Below, piece by piece: positions 20,818 to 28,832 of a stretch of DNA of 37,524 bases. A program made the position numbers and the translations under genes. The stretch comes from Omnitrophica WOR_2 bacterium RBG_13_41_10 (GTDB lineage: Bacteria; Omnitrophota; Gorgyraeia; Gygaellales; Profunditerraquicolaceae), in the NCBI GenBank assembly GCA_001805465.1, contig MHGH01000015.1:20709-58232 (forward strand). The letters run 5' to 3'. Within the stretch, counting starts at the first letter, position 1. Every line of letters starts with the position of its first letter. Below the pieces are notes generated by a model. The model was not told the DNA's origin, did not search any database, and saw only the letters and a program-made list of their open reading frames with translations.

Positions 20818-21378
20818 ATGTATAAAGACGAATCACTAAAAAAATATTTGGAAGATTTAGCTGCAAGGCTTCCTGCTCCGGGAGGCGGTTCTGCTGCGGC
20901 ATTAACTGCCGCATTAGGGGCGTCTTTATTGAGCATGGTAGTAAATTTTACCTTGGGAAAAGCAAAATATGCTCAATACGAAAATGATCTTAAGGCGGCA
21001 TTATTAAAAACAGAAAAGCTAAGAGGGGAATTCTTAAATTTAGTGGACCTGGATGTCACAGCTTATAAAAGCAGAAACTTGCGCAATGCCTTAGATGTGC
21101 CTTTTATGCTGGCCCGTTTATGTTTTGAAGGTATGAAGCTATGCCCGCCTTTGATAAAAAAAGGCAACATCAATCTTATCAGCGATGTGGCAGTAGCCGC
21201 GGTTCTTTTGGAGTCTGCTTTTACTTCGGCTTATTTTAACGTAGAAATAAACTTAAAGTCCATTGCCGATACAAAATTAACCCAAAAGATAAGAAAAGAA
21301 TTAACTGGTAAGGCGCGAATGATTCAGAAAATAAGGTCGGAAACGGAGGAAAAAGTTGGCAAGATTATTAGAGGGTAA
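20818..21378 (+). CDS. fchA: Methenyltetrahydrofolate cyclohydrolase (FchA/FTCD-C family)
   Basis: A 186-residue helical protein of the cyclodeaminase/cyclohydrolase family. The signature is the glycine-rich RLPAPGGGSAAALTAALGASLLSMV near residue 20. In acetogens the homologue FchA interconverts 10-formyl-THF and 5,10-methenyl-THF in the methyl branch of the Wood-Ljungdahl pathway; elsewhere the same fold is formiminotetrahydrofolate cyclodeaminase. The context (folD, metF, acsB downstream) favours FchA. The track starts at GTG 20809, but AAGGTGAG ideally positions the ATG at 20818. It overlaps folD by 23 bases. Confidence 0.82.
   Translation: MYKDESLKKYLEDLAARLPAPGGGSAAALTAALGASLLSMVVNFTLGKAKYAQYENDLKAALLKTEKLRGEFLNLVDLDVTAYKSRNLRNALDVPFMLARLCFEGMKLCPPLIKKGNINLISDVAVAAVLLESAFTSAYFNVEINLKSIADTKLTQKIRKELTGKARMIQKIRSETEEKVGKIIRG
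21345..21350 (+). promoter_or_regulatory. Ribosome-binding site that fixes the folD TTG start
   Basis: GGAGGA 5 bases before the TTG at 21356, inside the end of fchA. The spacing supports TTG as the true folD start codon, and the resulting N-terminus (ARLLEGKPVADKIKEELK) is the expected beginning of FolD. Confidence 0.75.
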
Positions 21379-22195
21379 ACCGGTTGCGGATAAAATAAAG
21401 GAAGAATTAAAACGGCAGATAGGGTCTTTAAAGAAAAAGCCTGTTCTTGCTAGTATTCAGGCAGGGGATAATGCCGGTAGTGCCGCCTACGTAAAATCAC
21501 AGCAAAAAACCGCGCAAAATCTAGGTATAGAGTATCAGTTACATAATTTGAACCAGGGTATAAATGAGGCTGAACTGATTAAATTTATTCAAAAGTTAAA
21601 TTCCGATAACACCATAAACGGTATCATTATTCAAATGCCCCTACCCAGTCAAATAGATTATAAAAAAATAAGCCAATTTATTGCTCCAGAAAAAGATGCC
21701 GAAGGAATGCATCCGGCGAATATCGGAAAAATTGTTTTTGGCAAGGCCAATATATTGCCTTGTACTCCTGCGGCAGTCATGGAATTAATTAAAGAGACCG
21801 GCGTAGATTTATATGGTAAGGAAGTAGTAGTTGTGGGCCATAGCGAAATCGTCGGTAAGCCCTTAAGCCTTTTATTGCTGGAAAAATTCGCCACAGTTAC
21901 AGTCTGCCATATCGGCACAAGTAAGGCCGGTAAATTAGAGGAGCATGTTAGGAAAGCAGAGATTTTAATTGTGGCAGTGGGCAAGGCCAGCCTGATTAAA
22001 GGCGACTGGATTAAGGAAGGCGCAATTGTCATTGATGTGGGGATAAATCGCCTAGGCGATAAAATTGTGGGTGACGTAGAATTTGAAGCTGCAGAAAAAC
22101 GCGCTGCTTGGATTACCCCGGTCCCCGGCGGCGTCGGCCCTTTGACAGTAACCATGCTGATGCGTAACCTCGTCGAAGCAGCGAAATTGCAATAA
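21356..22195 (+). CDS. folD: Methylenetetrahydrofolate dehydrogenase / methenyl-THF cyclohydrolase
   Basis: Oxidises or reduces 5,10-methylene/methenyl-THF with NAD(P) and hydrolyses methenyl-THF. Its 279 residues are typical. Catalytic Tyr and Lys are in SAAYVKSQQK. Other motifs are IIIQMPLPSQID, PEKDAEGMHPANIG, the dinucleotide site VVVVGHSEIVGKPLSLLL, and ITPVPGGVGPLTVTMLMRN at the C-terminus. Translation starts at TTG supported by GGAGGA. Having both FolD and a FchA-type cyclohydrolase side by side parallels known acetogen clusters (for example fhs-fchA-folD in Acetobacterium). A hairpin with a T run follows the gene. Confidence 0.96.
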   Translation: MARLLEGKPVADKIKEELKRQIGSLKKKPVLASIQAGDNAGSAAYVKSQQKTAQNLGIEYQLHNLNQGINEAELIKFIQKLNSDNTINGIIIQMPLPSQIDYKKISQFIAPEKDAEGMHPANIGKIVFGKANILPCTPAAVMELIKETGVDLYGKEVVVVGHSEIVGKPLSLLLLEKFATVTVCHIGTSKAGKLEEHVRKAEILIVAVGKASLIKGDWIKEGAIVIDVGINRLGDKIVGDVEFEAAEKRAAWITPVPGGVGPLTVTMLMRNLVEAAKLQ

Positions 22196-22205
22196 TGGCA
22201 ATAAT

Positions 22206-22255
22206 GGGGTCAGATTTATTTTCTGCCCTAATAAATAATTCTGACCCCGTTTTTT
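22206..22255 (+). terminator. REP-like hairpin with T run between folD and metF
   Basis: GGGGTCAG (22206-22213) pairs with CTGACCCC (22241-22248), extended inside by TTTATT/AATAAA, and is followed by a run of six T (22250-22255). The GGGGTCAG...CTGACCCC palindrome resembles dispersed REP elements associated with IS200-like (RAYT) transposases, recalled from general knowledge and not checked. It could be a transposed REP that also acts as a partial terminator within the cluster. A tandem 9-base repeat GCAATAATG lies just before it. Confidence 0.6.
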
Positions 22256-22265
22256 AGGAAATCGA

Positions 22266-23135
22266 ATGACCTTTAAAGAAAAATTAAAATCTGGGAAATT
22301 TTTACTGACTTCTGAGATCGGTCCACCTAAAGGGATTGAGACCAAGCAGCTATTAGATGATGCTGAGCTCATCCGTGGCCGCGTAGATGCTATTAATGTT
22401 ACGGACCTGCAGAGCTCAGTGATGCGGCTGGGGTCATTGGCAGTATGCGCATTATTAAGGAGAGAGGGTTTTGAGCCTATATTTCAGATCACCTGCCGGG
22501 ATAGAAACCGCTTGGCCTTACAATCGGATGTACTTTCCGCCGCTGCCTTGGGAATAGAAAATATCTTAGTGCTTACCGGAGACCACCCTACATTAGGGGA
22601 CCATCCCGAGGCTAAGCCGGTATTTGATTTAGATTCTGTGCAATTATTACAGGTCGTCCACAACCTGCAAAAAGGTTTTGATATGAAACAGAATAAATTG
22701 GTCGGTACTCCGCCCAGGTTTTGTGTGGGTGCAGTGGTTAATCCGGGTGCCGACCCTTTAGAGCCGCAGATCTTGAAAATGGAGAAAAAAATAGAAGCCG
22801 GAGCTGAGTTTTTCCAGACCCAGGCAGTTTACGATCTGAAAGTTTTTGAAAACTTTTTAAACAAGACCAGGCATCTTAAGACTACTGTCCTAGCCGGTAT
22901 TGTGCTTTTAAAATCAGCCGGTATGGCCAGGTACATGAATAAAAATGTCTCCGGTGTATTTGTCCCGGACAATTTAATAAAAGAGATGGAGGAAACAAAA
23001 GATAAAGTAGCCCAGTCAGTTGATATTGCTACCAGATTAATCAAGGATTTACGAGTGATGTGCCAGGGTATTCATATCATGCCTATCGGCTGGGATACGG
23101 TAGTCCCCAAGGTTTTAGATTCCTGCGGTTTCTAA
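22266..23135 (+). CDS. metF: Methylenetetrahydrofolate reductase
   Basis: Reduces 5,10-methylene-THF to 5-methyl-THF, the last folate step of the Wood-Ljungdahl methyl branch and also the methyl source for methionine. The 289 residues form one TIM-barrel MetF domain: LTSEIGPPKG with the catalytic-type Glu, ITCRDRNRLALQSDVLSAAALGIENILVLTGDHP, and GAEFFQTQAVYDL. The TSEIGPPKG and CRDRN versions are those of MetF-like proteins of anaerobes. No MetV zinc partner is encoded beside it; instead a flavin oxidoreductase follows after 2 bases. AGGAA precedes the ATG, just after the REP-like hairpin. Confidence 0.9.
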   Translation: MTFKEKLKSGKFLLTSEIGPPKGIETKQLLDDAELIRGRVDAINVTDLQSSVMRLGSLAVCALLRREGFEPIFQITCRDRNRLALQSDVLSAAALGIENILVLTGDHPTLGDHPEAKPVFDLDSVQLLQVVHNLQKGFDMKQNKLVGTPPRFCVGAVVNPGADPLEPQILKMEKKIEAGAEFFQTQAVYDLKVFENFLNKTRHLKTTVLAGIVLLKSAGMARYMNKNVSGVFVPDNLIKEMEETKDKVAQSVDIATRLIKDLRVMCQGIHIMPIGWDTVVPKVLDSCGF

Positions 23136-23137
23136 CT

Positions 23138-24058
23138 ATGGCAAAAATATTGATTATCGGAAATTCCGCAGCGGGTTTTTCCTGCGCTCAAAATCTGGCG
23201 AAGAATCTTTTAAATCATGAAATAACGGTTATCTCACAAGACGCTTATCCTGCCTATAAAAGGGATCTTTTAATCGATTATTTAAAAGGCAGTGTTGGAG
23301 AACACGAATTATTTTTAGGACACCAAGATTCTTCTAAAAATATAGCGCTCATACTGAATGCTAAGGTTACAAGCGTTGATCCTAAAAAAAAGCGGGTTAT
23401 CCTAAAGGATAATAGCAAAATAAACTTTGATTATCTGATTATTGCTTCTGGCCGAGAACAGTCTATTCCCGATATTCCCGGGCATACAAAAGACGGCATA
23501 TTTACCACTTCCAATATGGAAGATATAAAAACCATAAAAGAGCGCCTGATTACTACTGGCACTATTTGTATTATCGGGGATGCTACCTTGTGTTTACGCC
23601 TGTGGGAAGCCTTAAGTTTAAAAGAGGCCAAAGAAATAAAAATTATCAGTAGCGCTAAACCGGATTCTTTTATTGCTTCCCAGAAGTCAGAGTGGCTAGA
23701 AGGCCTTAGTATCATAGAATTTATCGGTGAGGGTAGTGAATTAAAAGCCATAAAATTAAATAACGGAAAAATCATCGGTGCTTCTTTAGTATTATTTGCC
23801 GGAAATTATTCTCCTGCTACGCAGTTTTTAAAAGATTCGGGTGTGCAAATTGAAAATGGCTATATTAAAGTGAATGAATTAATGCAGACCAACTTCGGGA
23901 ATATTTTTGCCTGCGGAAGCGTAGTGAAAAATACAAATTTGGCACAAATAGATAAAGAAAAAACATGGAGCGAGGCAACTAGGGAAGGAGCCTTAGCTGC
24001 CGAAAAAATAATCACATTATTAGGAAAGGAAAGAATGTCATGTCAGCAGAACTCTTAG
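23138..24058 (+). CDS. FAD-dependent pyridine nucleotide-disulfide oxidoreductase-like protein
   Basis: A 306-residue flavoprotein of the NADH:rubredoxin reductase/nitrite reductase-like family. The true start is ATG 23138; the track's 26 upstream residues lie in the metF overlap. The N-terminal FAD site is recognisable (ILIIGNSAAGFSCAQNL), as are the second FAD motif FDYLIIASGREQSIPDIPG and the C-terminal GNIFACGSVVKN. The central NAD(P)-binding loop, normally GGGxxG, reads CIIGDATLCLRLWEAL and lacks the glycines, so nicotinamide use is doubtful. There is no redox-active CxxC. Wedged between metF and acsB (overlap 19 bases), it is a candidate electron-transfer partner for MetF or the CODH/ACS system; that role is inferred. 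Confidence 0.8.
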   Translation: MAKILIIGNSAAGFSCAQNLAKNLLNHEITVISQDAYPAYKRDLLIDYLKGSVGEHELFLGHQDSSKNIALILNAKVTSVDPKKKRVILKDNSKINFDYLIIASGREQSIPDIPGHTKDGIFTTSNMEDIKTIKERLITTGTICIIGDATLCLRLWEALSLKEAKEIKIISSAKPDSFIASQKSEWLEGLSIIEFIGEGSELKAIKLNNGKIIGASLVLFAGNYSPATQFLKDSGVQIENGYIKVNELMQTNFGNIFACGSVVKNTNLAQIDKEKTWSEATREGALAAEKIITLLGKERMSCQQNS

Positions 24059-26226
24059 TACAGCTTGGCACAAAAGGCGCAGGATTAGTTATTAAACTTA
24101 CTCAACAGGTTTTGGATAAAGAAATAAAAAGTAAGGGCCCCAAACAAGAGGTTAAATTTCCTGAAACCAATTATTATTTGCCGCTTGCCAATGCCATGCT
24201 GAAAAAAGAAGTCAAGACTTTAGGGGATTGTTTGGATGTGGTCAAACAAGCAGAAAAATTGAACAATAATCAACCTGCGGAAAGCGGCCTAAGAATTGAC
24301 GCCTTGGGTGGCATTTTAAATAAAGGCATCGCTACTTTACTTTGCGAAGAAGTTTTGGCGGCGCTTAAATATTTGAATAAAGAGCATCCCCAAAAATATT
24401 ATGCCGGGTTTTTATCGGATACCTTATTAAGGTCTTTAGGTATTCAGCTTGTCGACGGAAGAATCGCTGGTATCGCTGTAATATTGGGGCCGGCTAAAGA
24501 TGCGGATTGCGCGGTTACATTGATCCGGGATTTACAGGCAAAAAGCATAGTCAGTATTTTAGTAGGCAACAAAGACGGCAATAGCATGAAGAAGCAGCTG
24601 GAAAGTAAAAATGTAGCCTTGGGGTTAGAGGATTATGTAGTACCTTTGGGTGAAGATTATTTATCGGCAATTTATGCTGTGAATTGGGCAGTGAGAGCTC
24701 CCCTTATGTATGGAGGCCTAAAGAGCGGGCAATGGCAGGATATATTAAAATATACCCAACAAAAGGTTCCGGCTTTTGTTGTGCTTTTAAGCCATGTCGA
24801 TGAAGTTTTGGTAGCAACCGGCCTGGGAGTTCTGGCGATGGGGTTTCCTATTATTACCGATTTAGAGGTACCCGAGCTGGGTAAAATTGATACTACTTTA
24901 TATGAGGCCTTGGTTATTGAAAAAGATTATACAAAGATTGCAGCTAAATGCATTGAGGCTAGGGGCTTAAAGGTTAAAGTTACCAATATTCCGATTCCTA
25001 TTCCTTATGCCGCAGCCTTTGAGGGTGAGCGCGTAAGAAAAGAGCAATTGTATGTTGAATTCGGAGGCAAGGCTAGTAGAGCTTTCGAATTTTTGACTAC
25101 TAAGAAATTAGATGAAGTCGTAGATGGAAATGTAGAATTAATAGGACCGGATATAGATAAATTAGAGAGCGGTAAAAAATCTTTTGCCTTGGCAATTATT
25201 GTAGAAGTAGCCGGCCGCAAGATGCAGAAAGATTTTGAGTCTATCCTGGAGCGGCAGATACACCGTTTTACCAATTACGCCATGGGCATAATGCATATCG
25301 GCCAACGCGATATGAATTGGATAAGAATCTCCAATGATGCCTTTAATAAAGGATTTCGCCTAAAACACATCGGTGTAATAATACATGCAATGTTACATCA
25401 GGAATATAATGCTATTGTTGATAAAGTCCAGGTAAAATTATATACCAAGCTTCCCGACGTAGAAAAGCTCATGCCGCAGGCAAAAAAGGCCTACGATGAA
25501 CGCGATGCGCGCATCAGCGGCATGCTGGATGAGAGCGTAGATACTTTTTTTTCCTGCACCCTATGCCAGAGTTTTGCCCCTAACCACGTTTGCATTGTTA
25601 CGCCCGAGCGTTTAGGATTATGCGGGGCATATTCTTGGCTGGATGCCAAAACATCCTATGAAATAATGCCTAGCGGCCCAAATCAGCCAATCTTAAAGGG
25701 AAAAATAGTTGATGAAAAATTAGGGCAATGGAAGGCGGTCAATGATTTTGTCTATCAAAAATCCAACAAGATCATTGAGAAGGTAAGTATGTATTCGTTA
25801 ATGGATTCTCCGCAGTCATCCTGTGGTTGTTTTGAATGTATCACCGCTATTATACCCGAAGCTAACGGGGTGATGATCGTCCACCGCGATTATTCAGGGA
25901 TGACCCCTTCTGGAATGAACTTTACTACCTTAGCCGGCTCTGTGGGCGGCGGCATACAGACTCCCGGATTCTTAGGGATAGGCAAGTTGTATATCGTAAG
26001 TAAAAAATTTATTTTAGCCGAAGGGGGCCTAAAAAGGGTGGTTTGGATGCCCAGTGAATTAAAAGAGCTTCTAAAGGAAAAATTAGAAAAATGTGCCAAA
26101 GAAATAGGGGCAAATGATCTAGTCAACAAGATTGCCGATGAGACAGTTGCCACTAGCGCAGAGGATTTATTAAGTTTCCTGCAGAGGGTTAAGCATCCGG
26201 CCTTAGAAATGCCGCCTTTAATGTAA
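24040..26226 (+). CDS. acsB: Acetyl-CoA synthase (CODH/ACS alpha subunit)
   Basis: Condenses CO, a corrinoid-bound methyl group and CoA to acetyl-CoA at the Ni-Ni-[4Fe-4S] A-cluster, the terminal reaction of the Wood-Ljungdahl pathway. Its 728 residues match the bacterial full-length form (about 729 in Moorella). The A-cluster ligands are Cys506, Cys509, Cys518 and Cys528 (CTLCQSFAPNHVC...GLC) plus Cys595-Gly-Cys597 (SSCGCFEC), at exactly the Moorella residue numbers; Phe512 is also kept. The N-terminal CODH-interacting domain is present, so it is the bacterial and not the short archaeal type. ATG 24040 follows AAAGGA. acsA, acsC, acsD and acsE are not in the window. Confidence 0.97.
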   Translation: MSAELLVQLGTKGAGLVIKLTQQVLDKEIKSKGPKQEVKFPETNYYLPLANAMLKKEVKTLGDCLDVVKQAEKLNNNQPAESGLRIDALGGILNKGIATLLCEEVLAALKYLNKEHPQKYYAGFLSDTLLRSLGIQLVDGRIAGIAVILGPAKDADCAVTLIRDLQAKSIVSILVGNKDGNSMKKQLESKNVALGLEDYVVPLGEDYLSAIYAVNWAVRAPLMYGGLKSGQWQDILKYTQQKVPAFVVLLSHVDEVLVATGLGVLAMGFPIITDLEVPELGKIDTTLYEALVIEKDYTKIAAKCIEARGLKVKVTNIPIPIPYAAAFEGERVRKEQLYVEFGGKASRAFEFLTTKKLDEVVDGNVELIGPDIDKLESGKKSFALAIIVEVAGRKMQKDFESILERQIHRFTNYAMGIMHIGQRDMNWIRISNDAFNKGFRLKHIGVIIHAMLHQEYNAIVDKVQVKLYTKLPDVEKLMPQAKKAYDERDARISGMLDESVDTFFSCTLCQSFAPNHVCIVTPERLGLCGAYSWLDAKTSYEIMPSGPNQPILKGKIVDEKLGQWKAVNDFVYQKSNKIIEKVSMYSLMDSPQSSCGCFECITAIIPEANGVMIVHRDYSGMTPSGMNFTTLAGSVGGGIQTPGFLGIGKLYIVSKKFILAEGGLKRVVWMPSELKELLKEKLEKCAKEIGANDLVNKIADETVATSAEDLLSFLQRVKHPALEMPPLM

Positions 26227-26235
26227 TTTTTTCAC

Positions 26236-26264
26236 TTGACCTTTGGGTGTTTTTCTTATATCAT
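26236..26264 (+). promoter_or_regulatory. Promoter for the polA operon
   Basis: TTGACC (26236-26241), a 17-base spacer, TATCAT (26259-26264); each hexamer matches the consensus at five of six positions. The predicted start near 26271 gives a leader of about 54 bases. No further promoter of similar quality was noticed downstream in the run to trpC. No clear intrinsic terminator was seen between acsB and this promoter. Confidence 0.65.
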
Positions 26265-26324
26265 TAAAAATGTCAGTTTTCCTTACAAGGTTTTTCACGC
26301 CGAAACAATTTCCATGTTTAATTA

Positions 26325-28832
26325 ATGTCGAGAAAGAAGCTCTATTTAATTGATGCCACTGCTTTTTGTTATCGAGCATTTTATGCACTTAGAGGCCTTG
26401 CCACTTCTTTGGGCCAAGCCACAAATGCCGTCTATGGCTTTACAGTTATATTAAATAAGCTGATTAAAGAACAAAAACCCGAATACCTGGGTATTTGTTT
26501 TGATGTTTCCCGTGATACCTTTAGACAAAGAAAATTTGCAGATTATAAAATACAACGGCCGCCCATGCCGGATAGCCTCTCTAGCCAAATACCCTTGATA
26601 AAAGAAATAATCGCTGCTTACGGTATTGCTATATTTGAAAAAGAGGGGTTTGAGGCAGATGATATTATTGCTACCCTTACCCAAAAAGCTAAAGCCGAGG
26701 GCTTAGGGGTAGCCATTGTCAGTTCAGATAAGGATATGCTGCAGCTGGTCGATGATGAAGTAATGGTATTTAGTCCGTCTAAAGATGAAACTATAATTTA
26801 CGATATTAAAAAAGTTCAGGAGCGTTTCAAGGTAAGGCCCCAACAGATACCGGAAATTATCGCGCTGATGGGGGATAATGCAGATAATATACCCGGCGTA
26901 CCCGGGGTGGGAGAAAAAACAGCAGTAGAATTAATTAATAACTTTGGTTCTTTGAAAAATCTATTGGGAAATACCGATAAAATCAAGCAGGAGAAATTAA
27001 GAGAATCAATCAGGGGGAATCTAGAGAAGATAAAACTAAACAAAGAATTATCGCTGCTTTGCGATAATGTTGACCTAGAGTTTGATTTAGACAAAATGAA
27101 GTTGGGTAATCCTAACCTAAAGGAGCTATACCGGCTTTTTAAGCAGTTAGAGTTTAAGAAATTTTTAAAAGAACTACCGCATGATAACGTTCTACTGGAA
27201 GAAATCAAGCCTTTTAGTATCCCGGATAACGAATTAATTATATCTGGTAGCAGTTACGATGAAATTATAGTTCATCACAAAGGCGAAAACTTTTCTTTGG
27301 GCCAGGATATCCTTAAGATAAAAGCCCTTCTTTTGGACACAAAGGTAAAAAAGATTGGCCACGACCTTAAAAAAATAAAAGTAAATTTAGCAAGAAACAA
27401 TCTTTTTCTAGAAGGGCTGTATTTTGATACCATGATTGCAGCTTATCTGCTTAATCCTTCTAAAAGTGGCTATGGTTTACCTGATGTAGCCTGGGATTAT
27501 TTGAATGAGCTTCCCTCCTCGGGATTATTGCCTCAAGAAAAAACCATAAGCCTGATTGCCCGCTTAAAGCCGATTTTAGAAAAAGAGCTTAAGGATAAGT
27601 CGCTGGCAAATCTTTTTTTTGATCTTGAGATGCCGCTAGTAGATGTATTAGCGGATATGGAATTAAACGGCATCAAATTAGATACGCCCGTCTTAAAAGA
27701 GCTTTCGCAGGATTTAGAAAAACGCCTGATAGCATTAATCAAGGATATTTACGATATTTCAGGAACCGAGTTTAATATAAATTCTCCCAAACAACTAAGA
27801 GAGATACTCTTTGAAAGATTAAAACTGCGGGTAATCAAGAAAAGCAAAACCGGCCCATCTACCGACGAAGAAGTCTTAAGGGCATTGGCAGATTCCCATA
27901 AATTACCGGCTTTATTATTAGGGTATCGCCAGTTGACTAAACTAAAATCTACTTACATTGATGCCTTGCCAGAATTAATAGATGCCAAAACCCAGCGGCT
28001 GCATACCTCTTTTAATCAGGCCGGCACAGAAACCGGAAGGCTTAGTTCCAGTAACCCAAATCTGCAAAATATTCCAATAAAGACCGATATCGGCAGGCAA
28101 ATCAGGCGGGCAATTATTGCTTCTAGCCAGGACAGTTATCTTTTGGCAGGAGACTATTCGCAGATAGAATTAAGAATCTTAGCGCATATTTCTCAAGACC
28201 ATGATTTAATCAGCGCATTTAAAAAGGATGAGGATATCCATAAAATTACAGCTTCCTTAATCTTTGGGGCAGACCCAAAGGATGTTACAGATGCCATGCG
28301 CGAAACCGCCAAAAGGATTAATTTCGGAATTATTTATGGATTGTCCTCTTACGGCTTAGCCAAGGATTTAGGGATTTCTTTAGACGATGCCCAACAGTTT
28401 ATTGACAGCTATTTTTTAAGATACCCTAAGGTAAAAGAGTATATGGAGCATCAGATAGAGAATGCAAGAAAAGACGGTTTTGTAACTACTCTATTGGGAA
28501 GGCGCAGGTACCTGCCGGAGATCCATAATAAAAATCAAGCCATCCGTCAGTTTGCCGAGCGTAAAGCCATAAATACGCCTATTCAGGGCTCAGCCAGTGA
28601 CCTGATAAAGCTGGCGATGATTAAGATATTTAAAAAGATTAAAGAAGAAAATTGGCAGGCCAAAATGATCATGCAGATCCACGATGAATTAGTTTTTGAT
28701 GTGCCCAAGGAAGAAATCAATAAATTTTCTCTATTAGTAAAAGAGTGCATGGAAGGCGTTTTAAAGTTGGATGTACCAATAAGGGTCATAATAAAAAAAG
28801 GAAAGAATTGGCTAGAGAGTGAGGAGGTATAA
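26325..28832 (+). CDS. polA: DNA polymerase I
   Basis: Repair and Okazaki-fragment polymerase. At 835 residues it is close to Taq (832) and shorter than E. coli (928). The N-terminal 5'-3' nuclease is intact (YLIDATAFCYRAFYAL; EADDIIATL; SSDKDMLQLV; GDNADNIPGVPGVGEKTA). The C-terminal polymerase has motif A DYSQIELRILAHIS, motif B RETAKRINFGIIYG and motif C QIHDELVFDVP. The middle 3'-5' exonuclease-like domain lacks the DxE motif and the second acidic Tyr-x3-Asp site, so proofreading is predicted to be absent. The ATG has no Shine-Dalgarno. The stop overlaps the glgA start (TAATG). Confidence 0.96.
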   Translation: MSRKKLYLIDATAFCYRAFYALRGLATSLGQATNAVYGFTVILNKLIKEQKPEYLGICFDVSRDTFRQRKFADYKIQRPPMPDSLSSQIPLIKEIIAAYGIAIFEKEGFEADDIIATLTQKAKAEGLGVAIVSSDKDMLQLVDDEVMVFSPSKDETIIYDIKKVQERFKVRPQQIPEIIALMGDNADNIPGVPGVGEKTAVELINNFGSLKNLLGNTDKIKQEKLRESIRGNLEKIKLNKELSLLCDNVDLEFDLDKMKLGNPNLKELYRLFKQLEFKKFLKELPHDNVLLEEIKPFSIPDNELIISGSSYDEIIVHHKGENFSLGQDILKIKALLLDTKVKKIGHDLKKIKVNLARNNLFLEGLYFDTMIAAYLLNPSKSGYGLPDVAWDYLNELPSSGLLPQEKTISLIARLKPILEKELKDKSLANLFFDLEMPLVDVLADMELNGIKLDTPVLKELSQDLEKRLIALIKDIYDISGTEFNINSPKQLREILFERLKLRVIKKSKTGPSTDEEVLRALADSHKLPALLLGYRQLTKLKSTYIDALPELIDAKTQRLHTSFNQAGTETGRLSSSNPNLQNIPIKTDIGRQIRRAIIASSQDSYLLAGDYSQIELRILAHISQDHDLISAFKKDEDIHKITASLIFGADPKDVTDAMRETAKRINFGIIYGLSSYGLAKDLGISLDDAQQFIDSYFLRYPKVKEYMEHQIENARKDGFVTTLLGRRRYLPEIHNKNQAIRQFAERKAINTPIQGSASDLIKLAMIKIFKKIKEENWQAKMIMQIHDELVFDVPKEEINKFSLLVKECMEGVLKLDVPIRVIIKKGKNWLESEEV

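Noticed and set aside
22189-22206. Target-site duplication flanking the folD-metF palindrome
   Set aside because: The two GCAATAATG copies are directly tandem on one side of the palindrome and do not flank it, so they are not a target-site duplication.
26227-26260. Intrinsic terminator after acsB
   Set aside because: Only a very short ACC/GGT stem can be drawn before the T-rich stretch; it is too weak to call.
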